Assembly: GCA_046303115.1 (NCBI GenBank) | Contig: JBKCGZ010000207.1 | Span: 1-64,000 of the forward strand | Source: CAINEC01 sp046303115 | Lineage (GTDB): Bacteria; Bacteroidota; Bacteroidia; AKYH767-A; OLB10 | Length of the DNA: 64,000 nt | Direction of reading: 5' to 3' | Shown here: in pieces, positions 38,101-46,084 of the stretch | Layout: every line of letters begins with the position of its first letter | Numbering within the stretch: the first letter of the stretch is position 1 | Notes under the pieces: model-generated | What the model was told of the DNA's origin: nothing | Seen by the model: only the letters and a program-made list of their open reading frames with translations | Databases searched by the model: none | Made by a program: the position numbers and the translations under genes

Positions 38101-38621
38101 TCAATACCATTTGCTAATTTACCCGACAACTGCAAGTTCAAACTACTATTAACAATAGGATCCTGATTATTCCCAATTGATAATCCTCGAGAGATACTCC
38201 CAGCCTTATTAAAACCGCCTAACCCAAAAATGCTTTCTTTATTGGCTGAGTACGTTTCCTTATAAAGCGTATTAGTACCAGCGTTTACTGGATCAAAAGA
38301 GTTTTTATCATTTCGTTTCCGCTTGTAAAAAGCATTATCAAAATTGATTGGATAAACCTTATAAACTATTTCTACTGAATCATTTTTATCACGCGAACTA
38401 TTTTGCCAGATTAATCTTGCCTTTGAATAATCGATACTTGCATCATACTTTTTATCTCTTAAAAATATCAGACTCCCCGGAACAATACTCAACGTATCAA
38501 TTACAATGGTATCTGTATTTGTTCGGATAAACTTTGTTCGGATAGAAGTAGACTGTTGTGCATAGCCCCAATAACTACAAAGCATCAAAATAATAATGAG
38601 GAATGGGCCTTTACTTTTCAC
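35151..38621 (-). CDS. Large probable outer-membrane beta-barrel protein, SprA-like in part
   Basis: A 1,156-residue exported protein starting at a GTG, with a signal peptide (about 1-21, IIILMLCSYWGYAQ). The middle has the motif set ENEFFIIILSGTEKVFLDG, DRDYIIDYNTAEIKFTP and DSRIIVEFQYSDKNY, together with GLSIGNNQDPIVNSSLNLQL-type strands. Such segments recall SprA, the giant T9SS translocon barrel, and related large barrel proteins. The second half alternates short aromatic strands and turns as expected for a barrel and ends in Phe (GGMQLRAFF), typical of barrel insertion signals. It is about half the length of SprA, so it is not SprA itself. Its function is not known to me. No plug or TonB box is visible. 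Confidence 0.82.
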   Translation of the reverse strand: MKSKGPFLIIILMLCSYWGYAQQSTSIRTKFIRTNTDTIVIDTLSIVPGSLIFLRDKKYDASIDYSKARLIWQNSSRDKNDSVEIVYKVYPINFDNAFYKRKRNDKNSFDPVNAGTNTLYKETYSANKESIFGLGGFNKAGSISRGLSIGNNQDPIVNSSLNLQLSGKLANGIEVVAAITDDNIPIQADGNTQQLQEFDKVFIQLSNEKNRVIVGDFDARNPEGYFLRYVKKGQGLSYLFRDSLIVKNNKKFGLEVGAAAAISRGKFARQLIPGIESNQGPYRLRGAENEFFIIILSGTEKVFLDGQLLERGQDRDYIIDYNTAEIKFTPKRIISKDSRIIVEFQYSDKNYSRSMLTGNVNWKSEKLNTHFNIYSEQDSKNQPVLQDLSEEQKVILANAGDDLTNALYLNEDSVAYNINELLYAKRDTVVNGNTYSIFVYSTTADSAYYRLGFTNVGVKKGSYIALDNIANGRVYQWVAPINGEPQGDYEPYSLLISPKKRQMAVAGIDYAFSEKTKMSFESAVSKNDVNLFANKDKSNDNGYAFRFQLEDKRKIGNDSLSGWSLNTQVQSEFTALNFVPIENYRAAEFTRDWNTNTLLNSANELLVFANVGLLHKTDFKSNYGFKYYHRDGQYEGLMHLINVGLIKDGWNIKADASQLNTEGKLFNSSYFKTRDVIQKKIKLWTPGLSYEQETNQLQSVAKDSLLLGSFSWKTGEVFLIHGDTTKFPIKASVSRRYEDGLINGGFKSATIADVASINFSNIKNNHRINSTINYRKLFIEDTLATTIKGDESFSGRVDYSTTTWKKAIQLNTYYEGGTGTEPKRIYSYIRVADGTGVYAWNDYNSDGIPQLNEFEVAEFKDQANYIRIFSTTNEYTKVVFNQLNFSININPANTLKGKQFINRLVLLSSFKIDNRINADEFKVDYLVPVLTNYSIDQLIANQTSGKHTLFYNRLNPKGGIEFSYLHTGSKQFLSSGIESRSNEVYSSSIRKAIIKEINLLLAAEAGNKRSAAEFFLNRNFKIESWSIIPQIVYQPNATYKVLTTFRNSDKKNILIEGNGERAIINDLSAEFKYSSIKKGVIGIKANYLKISYNGDANTSLAYEMLEGLKAGENFKWQLSIQRNLGNSLQLSLNYEGRKPSGLSIIHTGGMQLRAFF

Positions 38622-38723
38622 GATATAAAATTAATTAAAACAATGCGCTTGATTGTTGCTTCATATTATTTGTTTTTAATACGCTTCCGTTGACAATTCA
38701 ACGTTTATTCTTGGTGATTTTAT

Positions 38724-38731
38724 TATTTTTG
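38724..38731 (+). promoter_or_regulatory. Bacteroidota -7 box (TATTTTTG) for exonuclease III
   Basis: Exact TAnnTTTG match 16 bases before the GTG start at 38748, in the 126-base divergent gap. Confidence 0.5.
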
Positions 38732-38747
38732 AGAAAACTATTTTACC

Positions 38748-39512
38748 GTGAAAATTATAACCTATAATGTCAATGGCATTCGTGCCGCTTTTACCAAAGG
38801 CCTAGCATCGTGGATACAAACTGTTAATCCCGATGTAATATTGCTTCAAGAGACAAAAGCTGAAAAAGAACAAGTGGATATGAAAGAGTTGGAGGAAATG
38901 GGCTACCATCATTTTTGGCATTCAGCAGTAAAAAAAGGGTATAGCGGTGTGGCCTTATTTTCAAAAATAAAACCCGACCATGTTGAATATGGTTCAGGCA
39001 ATGCAGCTATTGACGAAGAAGGCAGAATTATCAGAGCTGATTTTGGAGATTTATCGATTATGAGCGTTTATATTCCTTCTGGATCTAGTGGTGATGAGCG
39101 ACAAGATTTTAAAATGAAATGGTTGTCATGGTTTGAAAAATACATCGCGGAATTAAAGCAACAACGTCCTAAATTGATTATAGGTGGGGATGCAAACATC
39201 TGCCATAAGCCGATTGATATTCATAATCCAGTGAGTAATGCAAAGTCATCAGGATTTTTACCTGAGGAAAGGGAATGGATGGAAAGCTTTATTAATTCAG
39301 GTTTTATAGATTCATTCCGGCATTTTAACCAAGAGCCACATCAATACTCCTGGTGGACATTTAGAGCAGGTGCAAGAGCTAAAAACTTAGGTTGGCGCAT
39401 CGATTATTTACTAGCAACTGAAAATTTAAAAAGTCATTTGGTGCACGCGCATATTCATAGTGATGCAGTGCATTCAGATCATTGTCCAGTGATGCTGGAG
39501 ATTCAGCATTAA
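38748..39512 (+). CDS. xth: Exodeoxyribonuclease III (AP endonuclease)
   Basis: A 254-residue cytoplasmic DNA repair enzyme of the exonuclease III/APE1 fold that cuts at abasic sites and trims 3' blocks. The start is a GTG; it gives the canonical MKIITYNVNGIRAA opening. Catalytic and metal residues are visible: Asn in TYNVNG, Glu in LQETKAEKEQ, Tyr in SVYIPSG, Asp and Asn in GGDANICHKPIDIHNP, and the Asp-His pair in HSDHCPVML. SWWTFRAGARAKNLGWRIDY is the usual DNA-facing loop. It shares its stop region with the convergent unknown gene (four-base overlap). Confidence 0.95.
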   Translation: MKIITYNVNGIRAAFTKGLASWIQTVNPDVILLQETKAEKEQVDMKELEEMGYHHFWHSAVKKGYSGVALFSKIKPDHVEYGSGNAAIDEEGRIIRADFGDLSIMSVYIPSGSSGDERQDFKMKWLSWFEKYIAELKQQRPKLIIGGDANICHKPIDIHNPVSNAKSSGFLPEEREWMESFINSGFIDSFRHFNQEPHQYSWWTFRAGARAKNLGWRIDYLLATENLKSHLVHAHIHSDAVHSDHCPVMLEIQH

Positions 39513-40228
39513 TTAATATGCTGACTCAAATGTTTTGATAAAGACATTTTCGCAAGTGGCAATAATGTCTCAGAGAGTGGAAATTGAAAATCGGAAGTAA
39601 TACAAAACGCCGCAGGATTCGGAAGCTGTTGTTGCTTAAGTATTAGATCCTGTTTTATTTTTTCGAATGTATTGGTCAATGTGTACTCGTAAGTGCTATC
39701 GTAATTGAACTTTATAGAAGGAAATTTATTCTCTACATCATCATACAGCGAGACTTCATACTGATAAACATCGATACTTCGCTGTCCTTTACAGGTAATC
39801 AACACAAAACCTTCGCAGGTGCGCATAGGAATAATTCCCACAGGAGAAATGGTTAAATGATCCTCCACAAAGCGAGCGATTTTGTTTCCTTGATTCAAAT
39901 ATTTCTGAAATAAAGGCAGACTAAAATCAATAATCGACTGTAACGTAGCCATTACTTTGTCCTCTTGTATGGTCGTTTGATAATTTAATTCAAAAGATTT
40001 CGCATTCAAACCAGCTAATTGCTTTGGAAAATGATTATCGACCGATTCTTTTTGCGATTTAAGATCAAGCAGATTACGATGATGCTTTTTTAAGTCGCTG
40101 ATGATTGGAAACAACTTCGACTCTGTTAAACAATGTTCTACCTCTTGCAAATAAGCAAGTACCATGTATTTCTTGTATTCGAAATCGATATGGCTTTCTG
40201 TAATCCAATTTTGATTGAGCGAAAACAT
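39509..40228 (-). CDS. Conserved hypothetical cytoplasmic protein
   Basis: I do not recognise the family. A 239-residue soluble protein without signal peptide or membrane helices. The N-terminal half is helical (FEYKKYMVLAYLQEVEHCL; a probable coiled stretch around 40-65), the C-terminal half alternates beta strands (GIIPMRTCEGFVLITCKGQR, IDVYQYEVSLYDD). Genes of this kind are seen in Bacteroidota as stand-alone hypothetical proteins. It overlaps the exonuclease III gene by four bases, tail to tail. Confidence 0.75.
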   Translation of the reverse strand: MFSLNQNWITESHIDFEYKKYMVLAYLQEVEHCLTESKLFPIISDLKKHHRNLLDLKSQKESVDNHFPKQLAGLNAKSFELNYQTTIQEDKVMATLQSIIDFSLPLFQKYLNQGNKIARFVEDHLTISPVGIIPMRTCEGFVLITCKGQRSIDVYQYEVSLYDDVENKFPSIKFNYDSTYEYTLTNTFEKIKQDLILKQQQLPNPAAFCITSDFQFPLSETLLPLAKMSLSKHLSQHIN

Positions 40229-40358
40229 AGCTTTGTTTTATGATACTTTATACCCCGAACAACGAGAAAGGTTTTAACATTATGGTGTTGAATATTACAT
40301 TTTTTATTGTGGAATTGAACATACATGCTCCTTACTTTAGTAACTCTAACTCACAACA

Positions 40359-41357
40359 ATGAAAAAATTAATCCCTTTCCTATTAATTGTCGCAATTACA
40401 ACTGTTTCATGTGTTCCATCACGACTACACAATGAATTAAAAGCGCAAAAGAACAAGTGTACCCTAGAAAATGATTCGCTGAAAGCAGCCAATTTGAATT
40501 TAACTACGCGCAATAATGAATTGTCGTATCAGAATGATGCTCATGCAGGTATTGTAGCAAAATTTGAAAGAGAACGTGCCGCCCTTGAAAACGAAATTGC
40601 GCAGTTAAAGAAGGATAAAGAGGAAATAAGCTCAAAATATGATCAGCTTTTAAAAGATGGTTCATTAGCAACAGCTAATACGGAAGCCAATAAAAAACTG
40701 ATTCGTGATTTACAAAAAACGAAAGAAGATTTGCAAAAACGTGAAGATGAAATTGCGAAGAAAGAAAAAGAGCTGAAGCAAAAAGCAATGGACTTAGAAA
40801 TCTTAAGCAAGGAGTTAGACACTAAAAATATTCGTGTTGAAGAATTGGAAAAACTAATTGCTTCGAAAGATTCAGCTGCTCAGGCTTTGAAAAATTCGGT
40901 TGCTAACGCACTAATCGGATTTACTGATAAAGGTTTAACCGTAGAACTTCGCAATGGGAAAGTATATGTGATGTTGGAAGAGCGACTTTTATTTGCAACG
41001 GGAAGTACTGTTGTTGATGCGAAAGGCGTTGAAGCTTTAAAGGCATTAGCTAAAGTACTAGAAACAGATTTATCCAACGATATTTTGATAGAAGGTCATA
41101 CCGATAATGTACCAATGAAAGGAGCGGGAGAAGTAAAAGATAATTGGGACCTAAGCGTGATGAGAGCTACTGCCGTTGTAAAAATTATTACTTCAAACTC
41201 GAAAATTAGTCCTGACCGATTAACAGCTGCAGGTAAAGGCGAATACAATCCGTTAGATACTTCAAACACTGTTGAAGGACGTAAGAAAAATCGTCGCATA
41301 GAAGTGGTTATTACTCCTAAATTAGATGAAATATTTAAAGTTCTAGAAAAGAACTAA
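40359..41357 (+). CDS. OmpA-family lipoprotein with coiled coil (peptidoglycan-binding)
   Basis: A 332-residue outer-membrane lipoprotein that should tie the outer membrane to the cell wall. The signal ends in a lipobox (VAITTVSCVPS, acylated Cys about 18). A long coiled coil covers about 25-170, and an OmpA C-terminal domain covers 205-325: LLFATGSTVVDAKG, the peptidoglycan-contact motif EGHTDNVPM, NWDLSVMRA and RKKNRRIEV. The coil would span the periplasm. It heads a tightly spaced set of five genes (40359-45894, gaps of 14, 2, 10 and -4 bases), ending at a strong terminator. Confidence 0.92.
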   Translation: MKKLIPFLLIVAITTVSCVPSRLHNELKAQKNKCTLENDSLKAANLNLTTRNNELSYQNDAHAGIVAKFERERAALENEIAQLKKDKEEISSKYDQLLKDGSLATANTEANKKLIRDLQKTKEDLQKREDEIAKKEKELKQKAMDLEILSKELDTKNIRVEELEKLIASKDSAAQALKNSVANALIGFTDKGLTVELRNGKVYVMLEERLLFATGSTVVDAKGVEALKALAKVLETDLSNDILIEGHTDNVPMKGAGEVKDNWDLSVMRATAVVKIITSNSKISPDRLTAAGKGEYNPLDTSNTVEGRKKNRRIEVVITPKLDEIFKVLEKN

Positions 41358-41371
41358 ACTACTTGTCAATT

Positions 41372-42484
41372 ATGTTAGCACCACTTAAGAGTATTCTGTC
41401 GATTCGTCACTTGCTTTTAAGTGGTTTTTTTATTTTTCTATTTTTCATGTCTAATGCTCAAGACCCTGTATTGGCTTATCGCGATATGCGAGGATATCTT
41501 TATGTATTTGAAAACGGAGGGCCTCGCACGTTAGATACTAGACCGGTTCGTGATTTTAAATCGGCTGGTCCTTACGTTGGATATGTTAACTCAGCTAACA
41601 ATTTAATTGTTTATTACAACGGAGCATTTACTGATCTTGGCGATGCAACTAATACATCGTTTGATGTCAACTATTCTTTTCTAATCTATAGAAGAGATAA
41701 TGTACTGGCTGTTTTTGAAAAAGGTAACTTAACACGACTATCGTATTTCATCAGAGATTACAAAATAGCAGAAGGACTTATTGTCTTTAGAGAAACAATT
41801 GCAGACATTTTAAAAGTATATCGCGATGGGAATATTCAAGAGTTGGAAACAACACTCGTCGGGAAATTAGGAAATTATGCAGCAGGTAAAAATACTGTTG
41901 CGTTTACCAATAGAAACGGTTATTTGAAAATTTTCGATTCGGGCGATTTGTTTGAAATTGATAATAATGGAACAACAGAATTTGCCTGTGGTAAAAATAT
42001 TGTTGCTTATACCGACGGAGCAAACTATTCTTTTAAGATTTATTACTTAGGGAAAATTGCTACGCTCGAAGAAATAAAAGTACAATCTTATAAAATAGGT
42101 GATAATATTGCTGCATATGTTAGTGATGAAAATTATTTTAAAATTTATTCAGATGGCAAATTGCTTAAGCTGGAATCATTCGCTCCCGATTTCTACGAAG
42201 TAAAAGATCAGTGCGTCGTATTTTATATCAATAATAAATTTCAAGCGTTGGTAAATGGCGTACGATATGAGCTCGATAACTTTGAACCGATTAGTTATAA
42301 AATAAGTCAGAATTGTATTGCATGGGTAGATCAAAATCAACGACTACATCTTTTTGCTAATGGTAAATCGACGCTTGCTACTACGGAATTATTTTCATCA
42401 TATGATTTAAACAATAACATCCTTTCATTTAATAGCCTTGAGAATATTACCTCTGTTTATTATCAAGGAAAAATCTATCGCTAA
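41372..42484 (+). CDS. Secreted repeat protein, probable beta-propeller-like, of unknown function
   Basis: A 370-residue exported protein. The ATG at 41372 is chosen over the earlier TTG; it gives a signal peptide (LLLSGFFIFLFFMSNAQ, cut near 30). The mature part is a series of about 35-45-residue units with repeated features such as DGKLLKLESF, NGGPRTLDT, NKFQALVNGVRYEL and GKSTLATTEL, which read like blades or WG-type repeats. There is no catalytic motif. It is the second gene of the envelope operon and ends two bases before the Wzi/RemB-like gene, so it is likely a periplasmic or surface partner of that barrel. Confidence 0.8.
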   Translation: MLAPLKSILSIRHLLLSGFFIFLFFMSNAQDPVLAYRDMRGYLYVFENGGPRTLDTRPVRDFKSAGPYVGYVNSANNLIVYYNGAFTDLGDATNTSFDVNYSFLIYRRDNVLAVFEKGNLTRLSYFIRDYKIAEGLIVFRETIADILKVYRDGNIQELETTLVGKLGNYAAGKNTVAFTNRNGYLKIFDSGDLFEIDNNGTTEFACGKNIVAYTDGANYSFKIYYLGKIATLEEIKVQSYKIGDNIAAYVSDENYFKIYSDGKLLKLESFAPDFYEVKDQCVVFYINNKFQALVNGVRYELDNFEPISYKISQNCIAWVDQNQRLHLFANGKSTLATTELFSSYDLNNNILSFNSLENITSVYYQGKIYR

Positions 42485-42486
42485 TT

Positions 42487-44082
42487 ATGAAATCAAAAAA
42501 ACTATTTCTGTTTATTGGATTAGTATTGCTATCAAAAATAAATTTTGGTCAAATTGGCTTTGCTCCATTAAGCAATACAGATCAATACCGTTATGAAAGT
42601 GGACTATATTCCCTATCAAATGAATCGCATACTTCATTCAAACCTTATTTGATAAAAGATTTAAAAACAGTTTCTTTTTTTGATTCATTACAGAACACTA
42701 TTTTGCCTGATAAGCCTTTCTATAAAACACTTGCCGGCAGAAAAATATTTAAAGAACATTTACTCGAAGTTCGTGAAGATGATTACCATTTGTACTTTGA
42801 CCCTTTAATGGATTTATCAGGAGGAAATGATAGTTATAATAGTAAGAGTTTTAAAAATAACACCAGAGGTGCTGGAATTGGTGGTAGTGTTGGAAAACGC
42901 TTTTCATTTAATGCAACGTTCTATGAAAATCAAAGTACATTTCCATACTACATCGATTCAACTATTAAGTTAACGCGTGTTGTTCCTGGAACAGGGAGAG
43001 TGAAAGGAACAGGAACTTATGACTACGCATGGGCAACAGGAAGTTTAACTTATGAATTAAATAAACATTTTACTTTTCAATTTGGTAACGATAAAATCTT
43101 TATTGGTGATGGCTATCGTTCATTATTACTTTCTGATAATGCTTTTAATTATCCACATGTGAAAATAATTACAGACATCTGGAAATTCAGATACGTAAAC
43201 ATTTTTGCAGAAATGCAGGATATTTCAATTAAAGACCAACAAGACAATGAACCCTTCCAACGTAAGTATACATCGATGCATTACCTCGATTTAAATATTG
43301 GTAAGCGTGCATCTATTGGAGTATTTGAAAGTGTAGTATGGCATAGCGACTCTACTGGTCGTAGAGGCTTTGATATTGGATATTTAAATCCTTTTATCTT
43401 TTTCAGACCCGTTGAATTTTCTATTGGCTCTCCGGATAATGTGCTAATGGGCTTTAATGCAAAATATAAAATCACCAATAAAACAACTGCATATGCACAG
43501 CTAATTCTCGATGAGTTTTTAATCAAAGAAGTGAGAGCTGGTAAAGGATGGTGGGGCAACAAACAAGGCTGGCAGCTAGGGGTTAAATCGTTTGATTTAT
43601 TTGGAGTGAAAAACTTATACGGACAATTAGAATATAACGCGGTTCGTCCGTTTACTTATCAGCATCGCGAAACATTAGGCAACTACGGACATTATGGACA
43701 ATCGCTTGCTCATCCAATGGGTGCAAACTTTTTTGAAATTGTTGGAATTGGAAATTACCGCTACAAGCGTTGGAATGTTGAAGGTAAATTCAATTTCTAT
43801 GTTGCTGGCCTAGATAGTGGCGGTTATAATTTCGGACAAAATATTTTTCTTCCATACGTAACACGCGCGAATGAATACGGTAATGAAATCGGACAAGGAG
43901 AGAAACATACGATTAGTATTGTGACGATGGCTTTGTATTATGAATTTAATCCTATTACGCATTTATCAGGATTCATTGAAGCAACAAGTAGAAATGATAA
44001 GAGTGATGCAAATTCTATTTCAGAAATGATTATACAAGCAGGAATTAAAACTCGTTTGTTTAATCGTTATTATGATTTTTAA
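42487..44082 (+). CDS. Outer-membrane beta-barrel protein, Wzi/RemB-like
   Basis: A 531-residue exported barrel protein. Signal peptide about 1-21 (KLFLFIGLVLLSKINFG). The segment QFGNDKIFIGDGYRSLLLSDN followed by alternating strands matches the capsule-assembly Wzi group, to which the gliding-associated RemB of flavobacteria also belongs; I rate this assignment as good but not certain. The C terminus ends in Phe (RYYDF), as barrel proteins do. Wzi binds exopolysaccharide at the cell surface. Its place before a polysaccharide flippase supports a role in handling a surface polysaccharide. Confidence 0.8.
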   Translation: MKSKKLFLFIGLVLLSKINFGQIGFAPLSNTDQYRYESGLYSLSNESHTSFKPYLIKDLKTVSFFDSLQNTILPDKPFYKTLAGRKIFKEHLLEVREDDYHLYFDPLMDLSGGNDSYNSKSFKNNTRGAGIGGSVGKRFSFNATFYENQSTFPYYIDSTIKLTRVVPGTGRVKGTGTYDYAWATGSLTYELNKHFTFQFGNDKIFIGDGYRSLLLSDNAFNYPHVKIITDIWKFRYVNIFAEMQDISIKDQQDNEPFQRKYTSMHYLDLNIGKRASIGVFESVVWHSDSTGRRGFDIGYLNPFIFFRPVEFSIGSPDNVLMGFNAKYKITNKTTAYAQLILDEFLIKEVRAGKGWWGNKQGWQLGVKSFDLFGVKNLYGQLEYNAVRPFTYQHRETLGNYGHYGQSLAHPMGANFFEIVGIGNYRYKRWNVEGKFNFYVAGLDSGGYNFGQNIFLPYVTRANEYGNEIGQGEKHTISIVTMALYYEFNPITHLSGFIEATSRNDKSDANSISEMIIQAGIKTRLFNRYYDF

Positions 44083-44092
44083 TTGAATTAAC

Positions 44093-45571
44093 GTGAGTCA
44101 GATAAAAAAGCTTGCAGGGCAAACTGCCATTTATGGATTAAGCAGTATCATCGGACGATTGCTTAATTATTTATTGGTGCCTTTTTATACCCGCATATTT
44201 GAACCCGCAGCTTATGGTGTTGTTTCAGAATTTTATGCATACGTTACCTTTCTGATTGTATTATATACTTACGGAATGGAAACTGCTTATTTTCATTTTT
44301 CCTCGAAGAAAGAAGGTAATCTAAATGTGTATTCAAATAGTTTAAGTACGCTTACATTCACTTCTGTTTTATTATCCAGTATTCTGATTTTATTTTCACA
44401 AGCCATCGCTAATGGTCTAGGTTATGCAGATCATCATGAGTACATCATTTGGTTTGCATTGATACTTGCCTTTGATGCTATCACCGCATTACCATTTGCA
44501 AAATTACGTCAGGAGAATAGAGCGAAACGATTTGCATTTATTAAACTCATCAATATAAGTTCAAACATCGGATTGAATCTGTTTTTCCTTGCATTATTAC
44601 CTCAAATCACTAACAATAACTCGTTAAGCGTATTGTACAATCCAGTAATTGGAGTTGGCTATGTGTTCATCTCTAATTTGATTTCTAGTTTGGTTACACT
44701 TTTGTTTTTTGCCAACGATTTCCGAGTGATAAAATTCAATATCGATAAAGAACTTGTAAAAGAAATGCTCGTATATGCATTTCCGTTATTAATTGCAGGA
44801 TTTGCTGGAATGATCAACGAAACATTAGATCGCGCTATTCTGAAATATCTTGTAATAGATAAATCGACAGCCTTACATCAACTGGGAATTTACAGTGCAT
44901 GTTATAAACTAAGTATTATCATGACGCTTTTCGTACAGACCTACCGTTATGCCGCAGAGCCTTTCTTCTTTTCACAACAATCAAAGAAAAACAACAAAGC
45001 ACTTTATGCTACTATTATGAATTACTTTGTATTTGTTTGTAGTTTGATTTTCTTAGGCGTGATGCTTTTTATGAATATCGCAAAGTATTTTATTGGCGAA
45101 AAATTCCACGAAGGATTACAAGTGGTTCCTATTCTGTTATTCGCTAATTTATTTTTAGGTGTTTACTTGAATTTAAGTATGTGGTACAAGTTATCGGGTA
45201 AAACAAAATATGGAGCATGGTTCTCTATTCTCGGTGCCATCATCACCATTGTTTTAAATTTTATCATGATACCGATAATGGGATATATGGGTGCTGCATG
45301 GGCTACGTTTATTTGTTATGGAGCCATAATGGTTGTTTCATATATCTACGGACAAAAACATTATCCGATTCCTTATAACATCACCGTTTGTATTTCTATA
45401 ATATTAGCAAGCGTTGTATTATGGCAAGTGAGTAATTACCTCTTGATTTCTTTTAATACGGGTATGATGATGTCAGTATTAATTAAACTAATTGCTCTAT
45501 CCATTTTTACTATGTTTTCTTGGACACTTTTAAAACCATCCTCCACCGTTGAATTAGTTGATGAGCAATGA
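44093..45571 (+). CDS. Polysaccharide flippase, MOP/Wzx superfamily
   Basis: A 492-residue inner-membrane transporter with about 14 hydrophobic helices that should flip a lipid-linked oligosaccharide to the periplasmic face. It starts at a GTG (44093) with the typical IKKLAGQTAIYGLSSIIGRL opening and shows FYTRIFEPAAYG and ETLDRAILKYL. No glycosyltransferases or polymerase lie beside it, so its substrate is unknown; the WecA/TagO-type transferase at 47978 could supply the lipid-linked sugar. Its TGA overlaps the thioredoxin start by four bases (ATGA), giving translational coupling. Confidence 0.92.
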   Translation: MSQIKKLAGQTAIYGLSSIIGRLLNYLLVPFYTRIFEPAAYGVVSEFYAYVTFLIVLYTYGMETAYFHFSSKKEGNLNVYSNSLSTLTFTSVLLSSILILFSQAIANGLGYADHHEYIIWFALILAFDAITALPFAKLRQENRAKRFAFIKLINISSNIGLNLFFLALLPQITNNNSLSVLYNPVIGVGYVFISNLISSLVTLLFFANDFRVIKFNIDKELVKEMLVYAFPLLIAGFAGMINETLDRAILKYLVIDKSTALHQLGIYSACYKLSIIMTLFVQTYRYAAEPFFFSQQSKKNNKALYATIMNYFVFVCSLIFLGVMLFMNIAKYFIGEKFHEGLQVVPILLFANLFLGVYLNLSMWYKLSGKTKYGAWFSILGAIITIVLNFIMIPIMGYMGAAWATFICYGAIMVVSYIYGQKHYPIPYNITVCISIILASVVLWQVSNYLLISFNTGMMMSVLIKLIALSIFTMFSWTLLKPSSTVELVDEQ

Positions 45572-45894
45572 TTATTAAAAACAATTTTGAAGATTTAAAT
45601 TCGCTGGAAGAATTTACAAAACATCATCCGTTAGTTTTAGTTGACTTTTACGCAGATTGGTGTGAGCCCTGTAAAATGCTGGATGAAATTTTATCGGAGC
45701 TAGATAAAGACCTTCCATCAACTGTTGTGATTTGTAAAATTGATATTGATAAAAATCCATCCTTGCAAAAGCACTTTTCAATTATGAGTGTCCCTACTTT
45801 AATGATTTTTAAAGAAGGGAATATGGAATGGCGAATGCCTGGCTTTGAATTGGCCCAAGACTTAAAAAAGCGCATTGAAGCGTTTTTCAATTAA
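45568..45894 (+). CDS. Thioredoxin with WCEPC active site
   Basis: A 108-residue cytoplasmic thiol-disulfide reductase. The active site reads DWCEPCKM rather than the usual WCGPCK; the cis-proline is in MSVPTLMIF. Length and all structural positions match thioredoxin. A Gly-to-Glu change at the dipeptide between the cysteines would shift the redox potential. It is the last gene of the envelope operon and overlaps the flippase by four bases. The link to envelope genes suggests, but does not prove, a special redox partner. Confidence 0.93.
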   Translation: MIIKNNFEDLNSLEEFTKHHPLVLVDFYADWCEPCKMLDEILSELDKDLPSTVVICKIDIDKNPSLQKHFSIMSVPTLMIFKEGNMEWRMPGFELAQDLKKRIEAFFN

Positions 45895-45920
45895 ACTTTA
45901 GCCTACTGATATTAAACAAG

Positions 45921-45950
45921 AGAGCCCCGAAAACGGGGCTCTCTTTTATT
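45921..45950 (+). terminator. Terminator of the envelope operon
   Basis: AGAGCCCCG-AAAA-CGGGGCTCT is a perfect 9-bp stem followed by CTTTTATT. It separates the operon from the convergent tRNA-Gln gene and can serve both strands. Confidence 0.9.
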
Positions 45951-45954
45951 GCTG

Positions 45955-46025
45955 TTGACCGACAAGGACTCGAACCTTGAAAGGCAGAATCAAAATCTGC
46001 AGTGTTGCCATTACACCATCGGTCA
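45955..46025 (-). tRNA. tRNA-Gln (anticodon TTG)
   Basis: The minus strand folds into a full cloverleaf: 7-bp acceptor (TGACCGA/TCGGTCA, discriminator A), anticodon stem GCAGA/TCTGC with loop TTTTGAT (anticodon TTG, reads CAA/CAG) and a T arm with GGTTCGAGTCC. The weak first acceptor pair (U1-A72) fits tRNA-Gln. CCA is not encoded. A -7 box lies 17 bases before the 5' end. Confidence 0.95.
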
Positions 46026-46041
46026 ATCAACTTTCGCGGGG

Positions 46042-46049
46042 CAAATTTA
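46042..46049 (-). promoter_or_regulatory. Bacteroidota -7 box (TAAATTTG) for tRNA-Gln
   Basis: Exact TAnnTTTG match on the minus strand; transcription would begin about 10 bases before the mature tRNA. Confidence 0.6.
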
Positions 46050-46084
46050 CACCTTTTATACTTAAATAAAAAGTGTTTTGGTAA

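Noticed and set aside
40138..40326. 62-residue frame upstream of the OmpA lipoprotein
   Set aside because: Overlaps the start of the unknown gene at 39509-40228 in another frame with no features of a protein.
45921..45942. Second copy of the GC-rich repeat at 916-961
   Set aside because: Only a short CCCCG piece is shared; with its T tract this one is an ordinary terminator.
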